The notes under the pieces: model-generated | The model's input: only the letters and a program-made list of their open reading frames with translations | What the model was told of the DNA's origin: nothing | Database searches by the model: none | Translations under genes and position numbers: made by a program | DNA from: Posidonia oceanica | Lineage: Eukaryota > Streptophyta > Magnoliopsida > Alismatales > Posidoniaceae | DNA: 64,000 bases | Assembly: GCA_037176725.1 (NCBI GenBank) | Contig: JAZBRS010000057.1 | Coordinates: 88,247,501 to 88,311,500, forward strand | Direction: 5' to 3' | Shown here: in pieces, positions 1 through 11,163 of the stretch | Layout of the letters: every line of letters starts with the position of its first letter | Numbering within the stretch: the first letter of the stretch is position 1

Positions 1-70
1 AAGGGAGGGAGAGGGAGGGAGAGAGAGAGAGGAAGGGAGAGAAAGAAGGGGAGAGAAAGAGAGAGAGAAA
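1..70. repeat. (GA)n-rich low-complexity tract
   Basis: Nearly pure purine run of GGGA, GAGA and GAAA units. Polypyrimidine/polypurine tracts of this kind recur in the LTRs of the Ogre-type elements of this window, but the tract is cut by the window edge and cannot be assigned. Confidence 0.8.
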
Positions 71-360
71 GCCAAAGACCAGACCACAATCTGTCCCACC
101 AATCACCACAAGTGGGGGTTCACAACAAAATACAGGTGGAGACCCACACAAACCACAGATAGGGCCCACAACAAAATACAAGTGGGGCCCGTGAGGCTAG
201 TAACACCCGACCATAGCCAAGGAATTCATAAAAATGCCAGAATACAAGGGAAATAAATTCCCAGGTGTTACAGGTATTCCCTTTGCATTTGTGGTTATAA
301 GTCATCTCACTTGTCACCACCTCTCTTGCCTGACAAACTCACTGGCCTGTCACCGCCTTC
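71..360. other. Unassigned sequence with a 72-bp inverted-repeat unit
   Basis: No gene is seen. Two imperfect direct repeats built on CACAACAAAATACA lie at about 120-190. A segment at 200-271 is bounded by a perfect 8-bp inverted repeat, GTAACACC at 200-207 and GGTGTTAC at 264-271. That resembles the two ends of a Tekay-type LTR (TGTAACACC...GGTGTTACA) brought together by an internal deletion, but the length is far too short for an LTR, so the reading is speculative. The right limit, where element A begins, is approximate. Confidence 0.35.
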
Positions 361-394
361 GATACCAGGTGCATTTTTGCACCCCTTTGGTATC
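361..394 (+). other. Hairpin with GATACCA/TGGTATC arms (element A)
   Basis: Outer arms GATACCA and TGGTATC enclose an inner perfect stem, GGTGCA and TGCACC, around a TTTT loop. Hairpins with the same outer arms but different inner stems occur in elements C and D at the matching place. Confidence 0.6.
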
Positions 395-407
395 GTCTCA
401 CCCTCAT

Positions 408-645
408 TCGGGCTGATAGCCCTAACTATCCGGTGATGAGTCTGTCAACTCCTCATAGGGCTGATAGCCCTAACTATCCGATGATGAATCCGTTAACTCC
501 TCATAGGGCTGATAGCCCTAACTATTCGGTGACAAGTTTGTTAACTCCTCATTGGGCCGATAATCCCTAACTATCCGACGATGAGTCCATCAACTCCTCA
601 CAGGGCTGATAGCCCTAACTATCCGACGGTAGGTCTGTTAACTTA
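408..645 (+). repeat. 48-bp tandem array, about 5 copies (element A)
   Basis: About five imperfect units contain GGGCTGATAGCCC, then CTAACTATCCG, then GATGAGTC...AACTCCTCA. Each unit has a short dyad GGGCT-GAT-AGCCC. It is the same monomer, in the other orientation, as the 11-copy array at 33001-33530 of element C, so the array is a family trait and not a local accident. Confidence 0.85.
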
Positions 646-1629
646 TCACCCTTTTGTCATGTAGTGTAATAGCATTCTGTTGCATATCATAGCATCTCAT
701 TGCATGTCATCATGTACCTTCCTTGTATCCTTAGTAGAGTCAGTACTAGAATTGCATCTCATCATCACACGGACATCGCGCACCTAGGATTCGAACCCCT
801 GGTTCGCATATTGCTTAAGGTAGCATCCTCAGCACTCGCAACTCTACGCAGCTTGCCTGCTTTGGATGACACCCGTGGTAGTGCGGGGCTAGGATCGTTT
901 CCTCGGTTTCGCGTGCCCGGCGTCACACTGTATATACACTGCATTTCACTGCATAACATCACATGGCATTCTCATTGCGCTGCTATTCCCTATAGTCATT
1001 ACACCAACTCCCGCATTCCATTTCCCGAACATTGTGTGCTTAGGAAATCGAACCCCTGGTTCGCACATTGCTTAAAGTGATGTCTTCACCATTCTGCGGC
1101 TTTTATAGCCAGCCCGCTTAAGATGACATCTATGGTAGTGCACGGCCAGGATCGCTTCCTTGGCAATACGTGCCCGCCATCGCATGCACATCCCCAGCAT
1201 CTTATTTTCAGCATCTGCATCGCCTTCGCCTCAAGCGAAGCTTAGCGAATGGCACCCCCGCACTAGAGCTATGCATTGCTCAGCGCACTTTGTCGTCTGG
1301 CCTTCCTATCTGTATTGCCCGGCAACCTTTTGTATTGCATCTTCTGCCACACCAGCATGTGCATGCATTGCCCGCGTTCCCCCCCAGTGGAGTACAGCGC
1401 AATGAGCATTAGCGTAAGCATCACATCAGCATTAGCACCGTACACTAGCCTTGCATTGGCACCGCATCCTAGTGTTCGCATTTGCATCTGCATTGCGGCA
1501 ACGAGTCATGATTTTCGGTGCATCCACCGAATAAGTGACTCACGCCAACAGTAACATTGGCCTCCTATCGGTGTCAGGAGGGGTGTCTTGTCAACCCTGA
1601 GCCACGGTCTCGCTACGCTTGACCTCGCT

Positions 1630-1643
1630 CAGAGAGGGGCATC
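1630..1643 (+). other. Polypurine tract of element A
   Basis: AGAGAGGGGCATC immediately precedes the LTR start TGTAGATACC. The same AGGGAGGGGGCATC tract abuts the 3' LTR of element C. In LTR retroelements this tract primes plus-strand DNA synthesis. Confidence 0.6.
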
Positions 1644-4600
1644 TGTAGATACCCCATTTTGACACCCAGTCGGCGGATTTCACTCGGAGGAACGAGCTCA
1701 GAAGCGGTAAACCTAATTTCCACCTAAACCCTGACTTAAACCCAAAACCCCACTTTCCACTCAAAACCAACCTTAAACTCAAAACCCCATCCAAACCCTA
1801 AAACCCACCTAAACCTTACCTAAACCATACCCAAGCCAATCCTAAGCCTTAACCCAAGCCTTAACCTAAGCCAAAATCCCTAAAACAACCCTGAAACACC
1901 TCTGGGATGTTAGACGCTGCCTGTGCCAGTGTCCAACGTTAGATGTTGTCTATGCTAGTGTCTTACGTTGGACACAACTCCAACAAGCATCCAACACATC
2001 GGGACAGCCAGCACCCTTTGGCTGCTTTCCGTCGCGCCCAGAACAGCCCTCCGCCAGCTCCTGCCACCCCACGACCTCACGTCCACTCCCCTGTCAACCA
2101 CTTACTACCCCCACTACCTCCACACGCTAGAAACAACCAGCACTTACTACCCGTTCTCGGCCTGCCACCCCACGACTTCGCCGCCCACTTGCCTTTCACA
2201 GCCACTCTCCACCGCCTCGCCGGCCTGACACCTCCGGCTGACAACACTAACTCCCTGCCATCTTCACTGCACCACTTACTACCCTGACAGCATTTCCCTC
2301 CTCCACTTACTCCCCCACACCCCCACGAACCCATGGCCAGAGGAACCTATTCACGAGAACCCAACACACAGCCGAGAGAGAACCAGAGGAACCCAACACT
2401 CCTGATTTTTCTCCACCACTCCAAAACCCACAAGAGAGCCTGAGAGACTCCACAGCAATCCAAAGTCCTCCTCCTTTTGTGAGAGAACCCCACCACAGCC
2501 TTCCAAAACCTCCGAGCTCACCGCAGTCCATCCTCCTTGCCGGCTGGCCGCACACAACTCCTCCGGGCCACATACAGGTAGTTTTCTCTTCCTTGGTGCG
2601 TTCCTCATCTCCTTCCTCATCGCAACGACGCTTCACAGCCAAGCTTCATAGCTTTCCAGCCTCTCAGATAGCCAGAAACGCCATGAACGCCGACGGCAAG
2701 AGGGAGGAGGTGGGTGGAGTAATCCACACACCCATTTCTGGTTTTAAATACATGATTATGTTCGTTATTGCATGCTTATGTTCACTAGCTATTTAGTTTT
2801 TTGTTTTGGATCGATTTGAGTATCGATTCTTGCTGGGAAGTATCCCAACCCGTTAGATGCGCGAGCTGGTGCTTCTAACGTTGGACGCGCCCTGTGGCAA
2901 TGTCCAACACCCCTGCTGTCTTTTTATTTATTTCTTTGCTGTTATGGTTTAAAGGTTGTCCTACATGCTTTGATATCTTGCATGCTTTCCCTTATGCTTC
3001 TGGATGCCATGTTATAGATCATGCATTGATTTTTGGCTTGGTTTCCTTCTCCATATTTTAAAATAGTCTGCTTGGGTGTTGGTCACTAAGTGCTCCCATG
3101 TTTTATGTAGGATGCAGGTCCCCTCAGCATTTTACACCCCAGTGTGTTATTTTGCATCTTAACATCTTGTAATCGCTTTTGTTTGAGATGTTTATCTGGT
3201 CCATGTGTGCATGTGGATATCTAGATCTTCCTTCAGTTATTTGCAAGTTTATATAATGTCTTTTTATCAGTTTGCATGCTAAGTTTTATGCCTCTGCCTT
3301 CTCTGTGTTGGACGCTGAGTGCTCCAATGTTTTATGTAAAACGCTAGGTACTCAAGCGTTTAACAACCTACTTTAGTTTTCAACCAGTTTTATGCCTGTA
3401 TCATGTTCTTAAATCTTTTTGGCTTCTCATCTTGATTGTCTAGCATGATCTGCATGTCTCCTGTTGTCATATTGCATTTGCATCATGTTTAAACATTTAG
3501 CATGCATGCATATCTTTGAAAATCCAAGTTCAGGTGTTGGACGCTAGGGATCCCAGCTTCCAATGTTAGACGCTGGTCATCCCAGTGTTTAACACCCTTT
3601 GCCTGTTTAAAACAGATTTGTTGCTCACATCCGACTTCTGAGTTGTTGCTTTGATCTTTTGGCATGGTTTATCTGTCCATAGCTTTTACATATCATTGAA
3701 ATCCTTGTTTTACCAAATCTGCATCGTTTTCTGTAGATTCCTATTTTCTGTGTTGGACATTGGATAGTCTAGCGTCTAACATAGGACGCTGGGTGTTCCG
3801 GCGTCCAACACTTTACAACTTGCTGCACTTGGTTTTTAGCGTCGATTTTGTTTCAGATGTCGTTTTCCACACTTTGTCACTTCCAGTACATGCCTTAGCA
3901 CCCATGCATGCTGCTGGATCCTTGTTTCTTATTTTACACCTTGCATCGCTTGTTTTCCTGTGGTTTTCCGCCTCGGACTTGTTTTCCCTTGCATGCCGCT
4001 TCCTTGCATTGCATGGTTTTCATCCGACGTTTTGTTTCTCGCCAGCATTGCATTTAGGGCAGTGATGCTTACTGTCTGGAGTTCTTATGAACCAAGGCAC
4101 GTCCGGTTCTGAATACTAGCAGCGCTGCTGAGCACAAAGACTATACGCTTAATTTCCATCACACATCATGGCATCTTGGGCATACATTTGAGTATGTAAT
4201 TAAGCATTCATAGCATGGCATAGCATCCCTTGCCCCTCGGGCGCATAGTAAAGGCAAGCATTGCCAACATTCCTGCATATGCGAGCGAGAAGCCTAGAAA
4301 GACCGATTCCGGGCGTATCGGGGGTGCCTAACACCTTCCCCGTGTGTAACAGGAGTCCTTATCCTTTCTCTAGGCCCACAATGACCATTATGCCCTTATC
4401 CTAGGCACGAGTCATTTATTTCTGCATAGCATTGCATCCATTTGCATGTTTTCATGCTTTTCCTCGGTTTTCCTTGTCTTCTGATTTATTAGACTAGGTG
4501 GTGACTCTGAATTTGCTTTATCTTTGTTTTTCCACCCTTTTTCGACGTTTTCATGTCGAGTTTCCTTCCTTGGATCCACCAACTATTAGTGGTCTATCAT

Positions 4601-4661
4601 CGGTCAGTGCACACGAGCTTTGGCAGCGTGCATAGACGTGTCGATTTTACGGGTTACTACA
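1644..4661 (+). mobile_element. 3' LTR of element A (Ogre/Tat-type Ty3-gypsy), 3,018 bp
   Basis: Begins TGTAGATACCCC after a polypurine tract and ends GGGTTACTACA, so it has TG...CA ends. Order inside: a C-rich, telomere-like CCTAAACC stretch (about 1700-1890); short dyads built on TTGGACGC/GCGTCCAA (1905-1975); a C-rich block with Pro/Ser-rich open frames that is probably untranslated (2000-2700); further dyads spaced 200-250 bp (2850-3815); and a strongly conserved terminal 600 bp shared with LTRs B, C and D. The 3' flank is ATTTA, whose partner would lie left of the window. It is inserted in the SIRE-type copia element that resumes at 4662. Confidence 0.75.
4321..4360 (+). promoter_or_regulatory. 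Conserved LTR stem-loop block (copy A)
   Basis: GGGGTGCCTAACACCTTCCC followed by CGTGTGTAACAGGAGTCC. GGTG and CACC pair around a CCTAA loop. It is near-identical in all five Ogre-type LTRs of the window and, as I recall, also in Ogre/Tat elements of other plants. Its role is unknown; R/U5 position suggests a function in the RNA. Confidence 0.6.
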
Positions 4662-5521
4662 ATTTATGACTTGTGATCAGATTAATTATTGTTATTCTAT
4701 TCTTGAATCTTTATAAGTATTTTGCTTGGATTTTCAATGAATTAAATTTTTTATGTACTTGATAAAAGGGGAGCTTTTATGAATAATTCCTTGAAATCAA
4801 TACTTAATGATCTTTGCAATACACTTGCTTAGATTATTATCTATTTTGGAATAAAATTTATCCAAGCTCAACGATTAGGGGAGCATATTGAATATATTGA
4901 ATATCTCAACAAATGGTATCAACATTGAATATCTTTCAACAACTTGAAATTTCTTGAAAAAGATCTTATTGCCTATTGAAAATCTGAAATTTTCTCTTTA
5001 CCTATGATTTGTGTAAGGGGGAGCTTACCATGATTGACTTTCTTATTCTTATTGATTATTGAATATTATTTACTCATCATAATGTTCATAATTGAATATC
5101 TTTTGATCTTGATGCCTATTGATCTAGCATATTGGTATATATCTAACATTTGGTATCAATTGATTTTACCATATGAAATTGAAATTCCCGCATATCATTT
5201 ACCATATGAAGTTGAAATTGATTGAACATTTTTTACTCATCATATTGTTGATTAAAATTTTTTGAACAAAAGAATTGATTTGGATGCTTATTACTTATCA
5301 GTTACCTTTTGAAAGAAGATTTTGTTGAATTCTTATTGAAAATCTTATAAAAGTTGATTCTTTTCAATAGTTGGTATCTTTTAACACTTGTTTTGATGCC
5401 TTATTGAATATCCTTATATTGATAAAAAGGGGAGAAACTTATATTGATACTTAGTTGATAATGCTCTTGCTTATGTTGCTTATATTTCTTTGGATTTATG
5501 CCTTCTATTCTTTTTGCTTAT
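4662..5521 (+). mobile_element. SIRE/Maximus-type copia element, 3' internal fragment (left piece)
   Basis: AT-rich sequence with recurring purine clusters such as AAAAGGGGAG and AAGGGGGAGC and with TTGAATATCTT-like phrases. This resembles the long non-coding 3' region of SIRE/Maximus Ty1-copia elements. It continues at 9284 after the solo LTR B, as the CTTAT duplication shows. No coding sequence was recognised. The upstream part of the element would lie left of the window, beyond element A. Confidence 0.55.
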
Positions 5522-5828
5522 TGTAGTAATCTTGAAATTCGGATCGTCCATGCACGATGCCAAAGCTTGCGTGCACCGATCGGAAATAGGTTCACTATTA
5601 GTAGTTGGATCTCAGGAAGGAAACTCTATTCAGAAACGCTGGCAAAAGAGGAAAAAAAGAAAGATAATACTAAATCAGAGTCACCACCATGTTTATTAAG
5701 TCGGGAGACAAGGAAAATCGGGAAAATGCATGAAAGACATGCAAAACCATGCAAAAAGGATGCAATGCTATGACTCGTGCCTAGAATGAGGGCATAATGG
5801 TCATTGCGGGCCAAGAGAAAGGGCAATG

Positions 5829-5862
5829 ACTCCTGTTACACACGGGGAAGGTGTTAGGCACC
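5829..5862 (-). promoter_or_regulatory. Conserved LTR stem-loop block (copy B)
   Basis: Reverse complement of the same GGTGCCTAACACC block as at 4321; the paired part lies at 5850-5862. Confidence 0.6.
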
Positions 5863-7084
5863 CTCAATACGTCCGAGAATCAGTCTTTCTTAGGCTTCTC
5901 GCTCGCATATGCAGGAAGATGCATGCCTTGAATGCCTAAATGTCATGAAAGCCTAATTACATGCTCAAGTGTATGCTCTAAGTGTTAAGATGCACGTAGG
6001 GAATTAAACGTGCAATCTATGTGCTCATCAGTGCTGCTAGTGTTCCGAACGAGCAAGCCCTGGTTTGTAAGAACTCCTAGGCAGTAAGCATCATCGCCCT
6101 AATGCAAATGCAGACGATAAAACAAAACAGCGATGAAAACCATACAATGTGAAGCAACATGCAAAAGAAAGCAAAGTAGGGGCGATAAGGCCTAATCTAC
6201 ATGCGCGAGAAAACAGATCGAGAAAACGATGCATGCAATGCAAATGATAAGGCAATGAGTAATATGCAGTGATTCAGGTGAGCTTATCTTGAAGATCTGA
6301 GGCCTAATCTGAAATAACTTTGATTAGAATGAAAGATTATTCAACCAGAAAGACTTAGATAGTTAAATCGTCAAGATCCAACGGTCCGATCAAAAGTTAT
6401 TCAGGAATCAAGTCAGATGGCTCAAGGGCCAAAAAAAGGGGTCTAAGTGGGGGCCTAAGTGCAAAATGCCCCTATGTGTGTGCAATGCAGGGTGTCCTAC
6501 ATGCAATGAAGCTAAGGGTGCTCAAAAGTATGCAAGGGAGCTATATGCAATGACATGGGGATGCAATGCAAGCAAGAATGCAAATGCAGGGACCTAAGTG
6601 CAATTAAAATAACTGCAGGGGCCTAAATGCAATGTCATGGCAAAATGCAATGCAACAGGGTAAATGCATGCAAAGAAGTAATGCAACAATGCAATAGGCA
6701 AGCAATGGCAGAATGCAACATTAATTAAAAGATATGCATGCAATAATGCAAGAAATGGACCTACATGCAGTTTTAAAAACATGTGGGACCTAAGTGCAAT
6801 GAAAAAGAAACAGGTAAGCAGACAACAGTAGGTTTTAGGACTAACATGCAATTAGACCTAACTGTTGAATTTAAAATGCAAAGCAGAATGCAAGCATGAA
6901 GAAACTAGGCATAAGGACCTACATGTAATTTTAAAAACATGCAGGGTTTAAAATGCAAAGCTAAACAGGCATGCAAACAAGCAACAGTTTAAAATATGAA
7001 CTGATATGCAATTTAGAAAACTGTTGGGCATTTAAAGCAATGCAATATGATTAAAATTGCAAGTTAAATGATGCATGCATGTAA

Positions 7085-7560
7085 AATAGACTTAAATGTA
7101 ATAAACATAAGTCACAGGACTTTATTGCAATGTAATAAAGTTTAAAATTGCATTTAAATGGCAGTTGGAAGCAAACTGGACCTAAATGCAATAATGCAAA
7201 CTTGCTGGACTTTATTACAATGTAATAAGGTTTCAAATTGCATTTTAAATCACAGTTTAAAGTAAACAGGACCTAAATGCAATAATTGGAACTTGCAGGA
7301 CTTTATTGCAATGTAATAAAGTTTTAAATCCACATTTAAATCACAGTTTAAAGTAAACAGGACCTAAATATAAAAATTAAAACCCAAAGGGCTTTATTAC
7401 AATGCAATAAGGTCTAAAATTACATTTAAATCATCGATGACATGTGACTGGACCTAAATGCAATTAAATAAACGTGCAGTAGTTTATCATAATGCAATAT
7501 GATTATAAATGCAAATTAAATGATTTTTCAATTGATGCTGGACTGAAATGCAAAAATAAA
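7085..7560 (-). repeat. About 90-bp tandem repeat inside solo LTR B
   Basis: Roughly five degenerate units start GGACCTAAATGCAAT and contain GACTTTATTACAATGTAATAA-like cores. The surrounding 6440-7620 is made of looser ATGCAA-rich repeats, and a related ATGCAATTTT-rich stretch occurs in the LTRs of element C (28020-29030 and 41130-42140). Confidence 0.65.
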
Positions 7561-9283
7561 CAAACATAATGGCCTAATTGCAATGCAGTAATGAAAACAA
7601 AATGAAATTAAATAGCGCTATAGTGCTACAGTGCCTTTCGAGCTCAACCGACTGCGCTAGAGAAGGAAGGTGATGCTGCGGTGGTCCAGCGGGTGGGAGG
7701 CTGTACTGAGGCGACCAGGAGTTGGAGGCGGACCGTCCGAGTGCTCTAGTGGGTTCAGCGACGCGTGACGATGGTCAAGGTGTGCTATCAACGTCGGTGG
7801 ATCTCTACAGAGAAGGCCGGCAATGGAGCAGGTGCTGGAGGTTGCGGTGGTGTTCGGGAGGAGCGGGACCTAGTTGCTGGAGGTCCGGCAATGCTCGAGG
7901 AGTGATCCGGAAGGTCGGGGAGGTCTGGAGCATAGCGGCGCGCGGCGGAGCTCGAATCGGGCATTGAAGCTCTAAACATGCATCTAACTAGCTAGGAAGT
8001 ACAACGAGGCTAAATGGAACTCAAAAATGAGATCCGTTACCTGCACGAAAGGCTGAGGAAGGCTGCCGGTCTCTAGTGGGTGCGACTATGCAGTTGGAGG
8101 TCGCAGCGGCGCTGCGGTGAGCCGAAAGCTCGTGGCGTGATCGGCACGAGTTGCTGGAGCTCTGAGGAAGGTCCTGAGCAAGTTAATTGCTCTCCCTCCC
8201 GTTCTGTTGCTAGTTTGAAGAAATGGGTCACTCGGTGGCTTTTTCTTCTCTTCTGGAGTGTAGCTCTCTCAATGGCTTCGTGGCTCTCTCTGTGGCTTTG
8301 TGGAGGGCTAAGGAAGGCTATGGAAGGTTGAGTGAGAGAGTGGGGTTGTTGTGGCTGCTTGGGAGAAAAAAAGGGTGCTGTGCTGTGTAGAAGAAAAATG
8401 GGTTCTGCTGTGCTGGGTTGCTGCTGCTGTTGTGCGTGTGGGTGTGGATTGTGAATTCTGCCTTCTGCCCTTCCTGAATGGATGAGAAGGGATTGGTTTT
8501 GTTGGATGCCCAAGTGGGAAGAAAACTGCAGGAGGGTGCAGTGGATTCGACAGGCAATTGGGCAGTAGATTGGCTGTGGGTGAGCGGGAAATGAGGAGAA
8601 GAGTTAGTGTGGATGGGAGAGGCAGTAAGTGGAAAAGGAGAAGTGTTAAAGGCCGCGTGAAGGCCGAGCATGGGAGGTGGTTGCTTGCAGTAGGAGAGGA
8701 GGGAAAAAAAAAAAAAGAAGAAGAAAAAAAGGAGAGGAGGAGGAAGTGGCTGGTGGGTCGGGCTACGGAAAAACGGAGGAAAAAGAAAAGAAAAAGAAGA
8801 GAAGGAAATGGAGTGGGTTGGGCCGGCAGAAAAGAAGAGAAAAAAAAAGAGAGAGAGAGAGAAAAAGGAGGGAAAGGGGGGAGTGTTGTAGGCTGGGCTG
8901 GTTGTGAGGGAAAAAAGGGGAAAAAAGGGAGGAAAAGGAAGAAAAGAGGAAGAAAAAAGAAGAGAAGTGGGCCAAGCTTGGAAGGAGGGGAAAAGAAAGA
9001 AAAAGAAAAAAGAGAGATGAAGAAGAAAAAGAAGAAAAAGAGAAGAAGAAAAGAAAGAATGCTTGGGCTTGGGCTTGTGCATGGTTTGGGTGTGTGCTAA
9101 CCTAGGATTTAACCTAGGGTTTAGGTGAGTGCAAACCTAGGATTTAGGTGAGTGCTAACCTAGGGTTTAACTTAGGATTTAGGTGAGTACTAACCTAGGG
9201 TTTGACCTAGGGTTTTGATGTAGTTTGACGGTTTCAGAGAGAACCACCAATTCAGCCTGTCAAAATGGGTTGGCCACACTTAT

Positions 9284-9535
9284 GACAAAAAGGGGGAGAA
9301 GAATAGGGTAGGTTTTCCAAAACTATGTTTTGATATTTTATCACGTTAATATAAGATAAGAAGGTGCATGAGTCATTGGTTAATATTATATATGTTTGAC
9401 ATTTTATATTGGACTCATATAGTTAGGAGGAGCATTAAAATATTATTGACATATTTTTTATGCATATTTCAAGAGGGAACCATTTCTATAGCTTTGAATA
9501 TTCGTGATTTTTGTCATCATCAAAAAGGAGGAGAT
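9284..9535 (+). mobile_element. SIRE/Maximus-type copia element, 3' internal fragment (right piece)
   Basis: Continues the fragment interrupted at 5521. It contains ACAAAAAGGGGGAGAAGAA near its left end and ends in the purine tract AAAAAGGAGGAGAT directly before the LTR, which fits a polypurine tract. Confidence 0.65.
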
Positions 9536-10753
9536 TGTTGGCAAAAATGCCTCATCTCGATTTTGATGATAACAAAACATATTTGTGAGCTAACCTTCTT
9601 AATAGGTCAAGAAAGAAGTTCTCATGGACTTTGGAAAAAGAAGAAGGGATATTGGAAAAGAAGAAATCAGTAAGGAAGATCAAGACTATTCAATTGAAGA
9701 TCAAGTCAAAATAATTGAAGAATGAAGACCAAGATTATATGTAATTAAACGAGTCATGTAAAAGAGTATATTGTATTTTAGGAAATTGTAATAATTTCCC
9801 AAACACCCCCATAGTACCTTAGGAAAATAGCCATAGCCCAAAAAGAAACCAATTCATTGAGTACATTCATTATAGGGCTAAAACAGGCTATTCAGCATAC
9901 CGAATATTTTTGGTATACCAAATTAGGGAATATTAGTGTTCACAGCAATGACCTGCTTCGGCATACTGAAATACTTCGATGTACCGAAATCTAGGCTATC
10001 TGTTTTCACAACCAAGTATACGTTCAGCACACCGAAACATTTCGATATACCGAAGTATCCGATCGTTGTGAATTTCGATCGACCGATTCGGCATACCGAA
10101 TCAGTAATCGTTTGTGAACATTTGAGAGAATTGTGAGCTCATTTTACATGTGTCTAAATTAGTATATGCCTATTTATAAGACACCACTATACTCATATTT
10201 GACATCAGAGATTAGACAAGTATATTGCACATCATATACACTTAGTTGAGCTAAATTCCCATCATTTCCTTTGAGCATTCCACTCACATCATTTAAGAAA
10301 TACTTCCCAAGCTAGAGAGAGCTTCATTTCCACCTAGTCAAAGTGTTTTGGGAGATATAGAAAAGAGAAAAGAGTTGTAATTTTGCTTTCTTGTGTGAGT
10401 TCTTCTCCTAGAGCGAAAAGGGTTACCACGGTTTTTGTGGGGGCTTGGCGTGGTCTCGTCAAGGTGTACGGCAGGATCTTGGCCCGGAACAAGATCAAGG
10501 ATTAAGGTAACTCTCAAGGGATTTTCTCGAGAGTGGACTAACTCGGGGAGGCTGAACCACTATAAATCATTTGAGTAATCTCATTGCCTCTCATCCCCTT
10601 CTTTGTATGTTTTAGTTTAAACATTCAAATCCTTATATCTATATTTCATTTACTTGCTAATTTTCTTAAAATAGTTAAAGAGAACTTAAAATTCCGTACT
10701 TAGTATATAATTCACTATTCACCCCTCCTCTAGTGAAACCTAGAATCCCAACA
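9536..10753 (+). mobile_element. 3' LTR of a SIRE/Maximus-type Ty1-copia element, 1,218 bp
   Basis: Starts TGTTGGCAAAAATGCC, with a TTTTGATGATAACAAA phrase typical of SIRE/Maximus LTRs, and ends CACCCCTCCTCTAGTG...ATCCCAACA. The terminal TGTTG/CAACA inverted repeat fits an LTR. Several TTCGGTATACCGAA-like palindromes lie at about 9890-10100. The family assignment is by resemblance; the 5' LTR and coding part are outside the window. Confidence 0.7.
9890..10105. repeat. Cluster of TTCGGYATACCGAA-like palindromes in the SIRE-type LTR
   Basis: At least six short dyads such as CAGCATACCGAATA, TTCGGCATACTGAA and TTCGATATACCGAA lie within about 200 bp. They are short direct and inverted copies of one motif, in the part of the LTR where regulatory repeats are common. 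Confidence 0.55.
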
Positions 10754-11163
10754 CCCTAGGCCCCTCCTTCCGTGCCAACAGGGCCTTTTGGCCCTTTGCC
10801 CGCGGCCGACAGGCCCTCCTAGCCTCCTCCCGTCGCCCAGTCAGGCCGTCGGGCTTGTCCAACGACCCCTCCAAGGCTGCTCTTCTCTCCCGCAACCGCC
10901 AATCAGGTCGGCTGCCCCCTTTTCTACCATCGGCAACCTGGCTGGTGGCTCTTGCTACTGAGCAGCCCATGAGACGAGCTGTGTCTCTCCTGTACAGCTA
11001 CTACTGAGGGTGGTTTTCCGTTGTCCACCTGCTTTACTACCTCCCATACTGTCCTGGGTCATTCAGTGGCCCTCCATTCTACTTTATGGGACTATTTCAT
11101 CACTGGATATCAACTATTTGACTCCAGATAGGTCTGGCCAAATGGATTTCTTCGAGAATAACC
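10754..11163. other. Unassigned GC-rich sequence between two copia elements
   Basis: Follows the SIRE-type LTR end. The first 230 bp are GC-rich and the rest is ordinary. No 5' LTR or primer-binding site for the copia element that follows was found, so that element appears 5'-truncated or too decayed here. No gene is seen. Confidence 0.4.

Larger units (their letters stand above)
361..1643 (+). mobile_element. Element A: downstream non-coding region of an Ogre/Tat-type retrotransposon
   Basis: This is the part just upstream of the 3' LTR of element A, which reads on the plus strand. It matches, in reverse complement, 32059-33530 of element C: both have a hairpin with GATACCA/TGGTATC arms (here 361-394), an array of about 48-bp repeats (408-645), and a stretch carrying two tRNA-T-arm-like motifs (787-802 and 1043-1059). 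It ends in a purine-rich tract (about 1630-1643, AGAGAGGGGCATC) directly before the LTR, as expected for a polypurine tract. No coding capacity was recognised; open frames are unrelated between the copies. Confidence 0.7.
5522..9278 (-). mobile_element. Solo LTR B (Ogre/Tat-type), 3,757 bp
   Basis: On the minus strand it starts TGTGGCCAACCC and ends GATTACTACA. It is flanked by a perfect 5-bp target-site duplication, CTTAT, at 5517-5521 and 9279-9283. No internal sequence is present, so it is a solo LTR left by recombination between two LTRs. Its sense 3' end carries the conserved Ogre-type block (5829-5862). It holds a 90-bp tandem repeat (about 7085-7560), a purine-rich tract (8690-9060, pyrimidine-rich in the sense strand) and a telomere-like CCTAGGTTT stretch near its sense 5' end (about 9090-9230). 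Confidence 0.85.

Noticed and set aside
408..645. Hammerhead ribozyme (CTGATGAG-like core in the 48-bp units)
   Set aside because: The GAAA core segment and a third stem with a cleavable NUH site are absent in every unit.
10754..11163. 5' LTR of the copia element with the 158-bp 3' LTR
   Set aside because: No sequence resembling TGTTACACTT...CCTCTAACA and no Met-tRNA-type primer-binding site were found upstream of the gag start.
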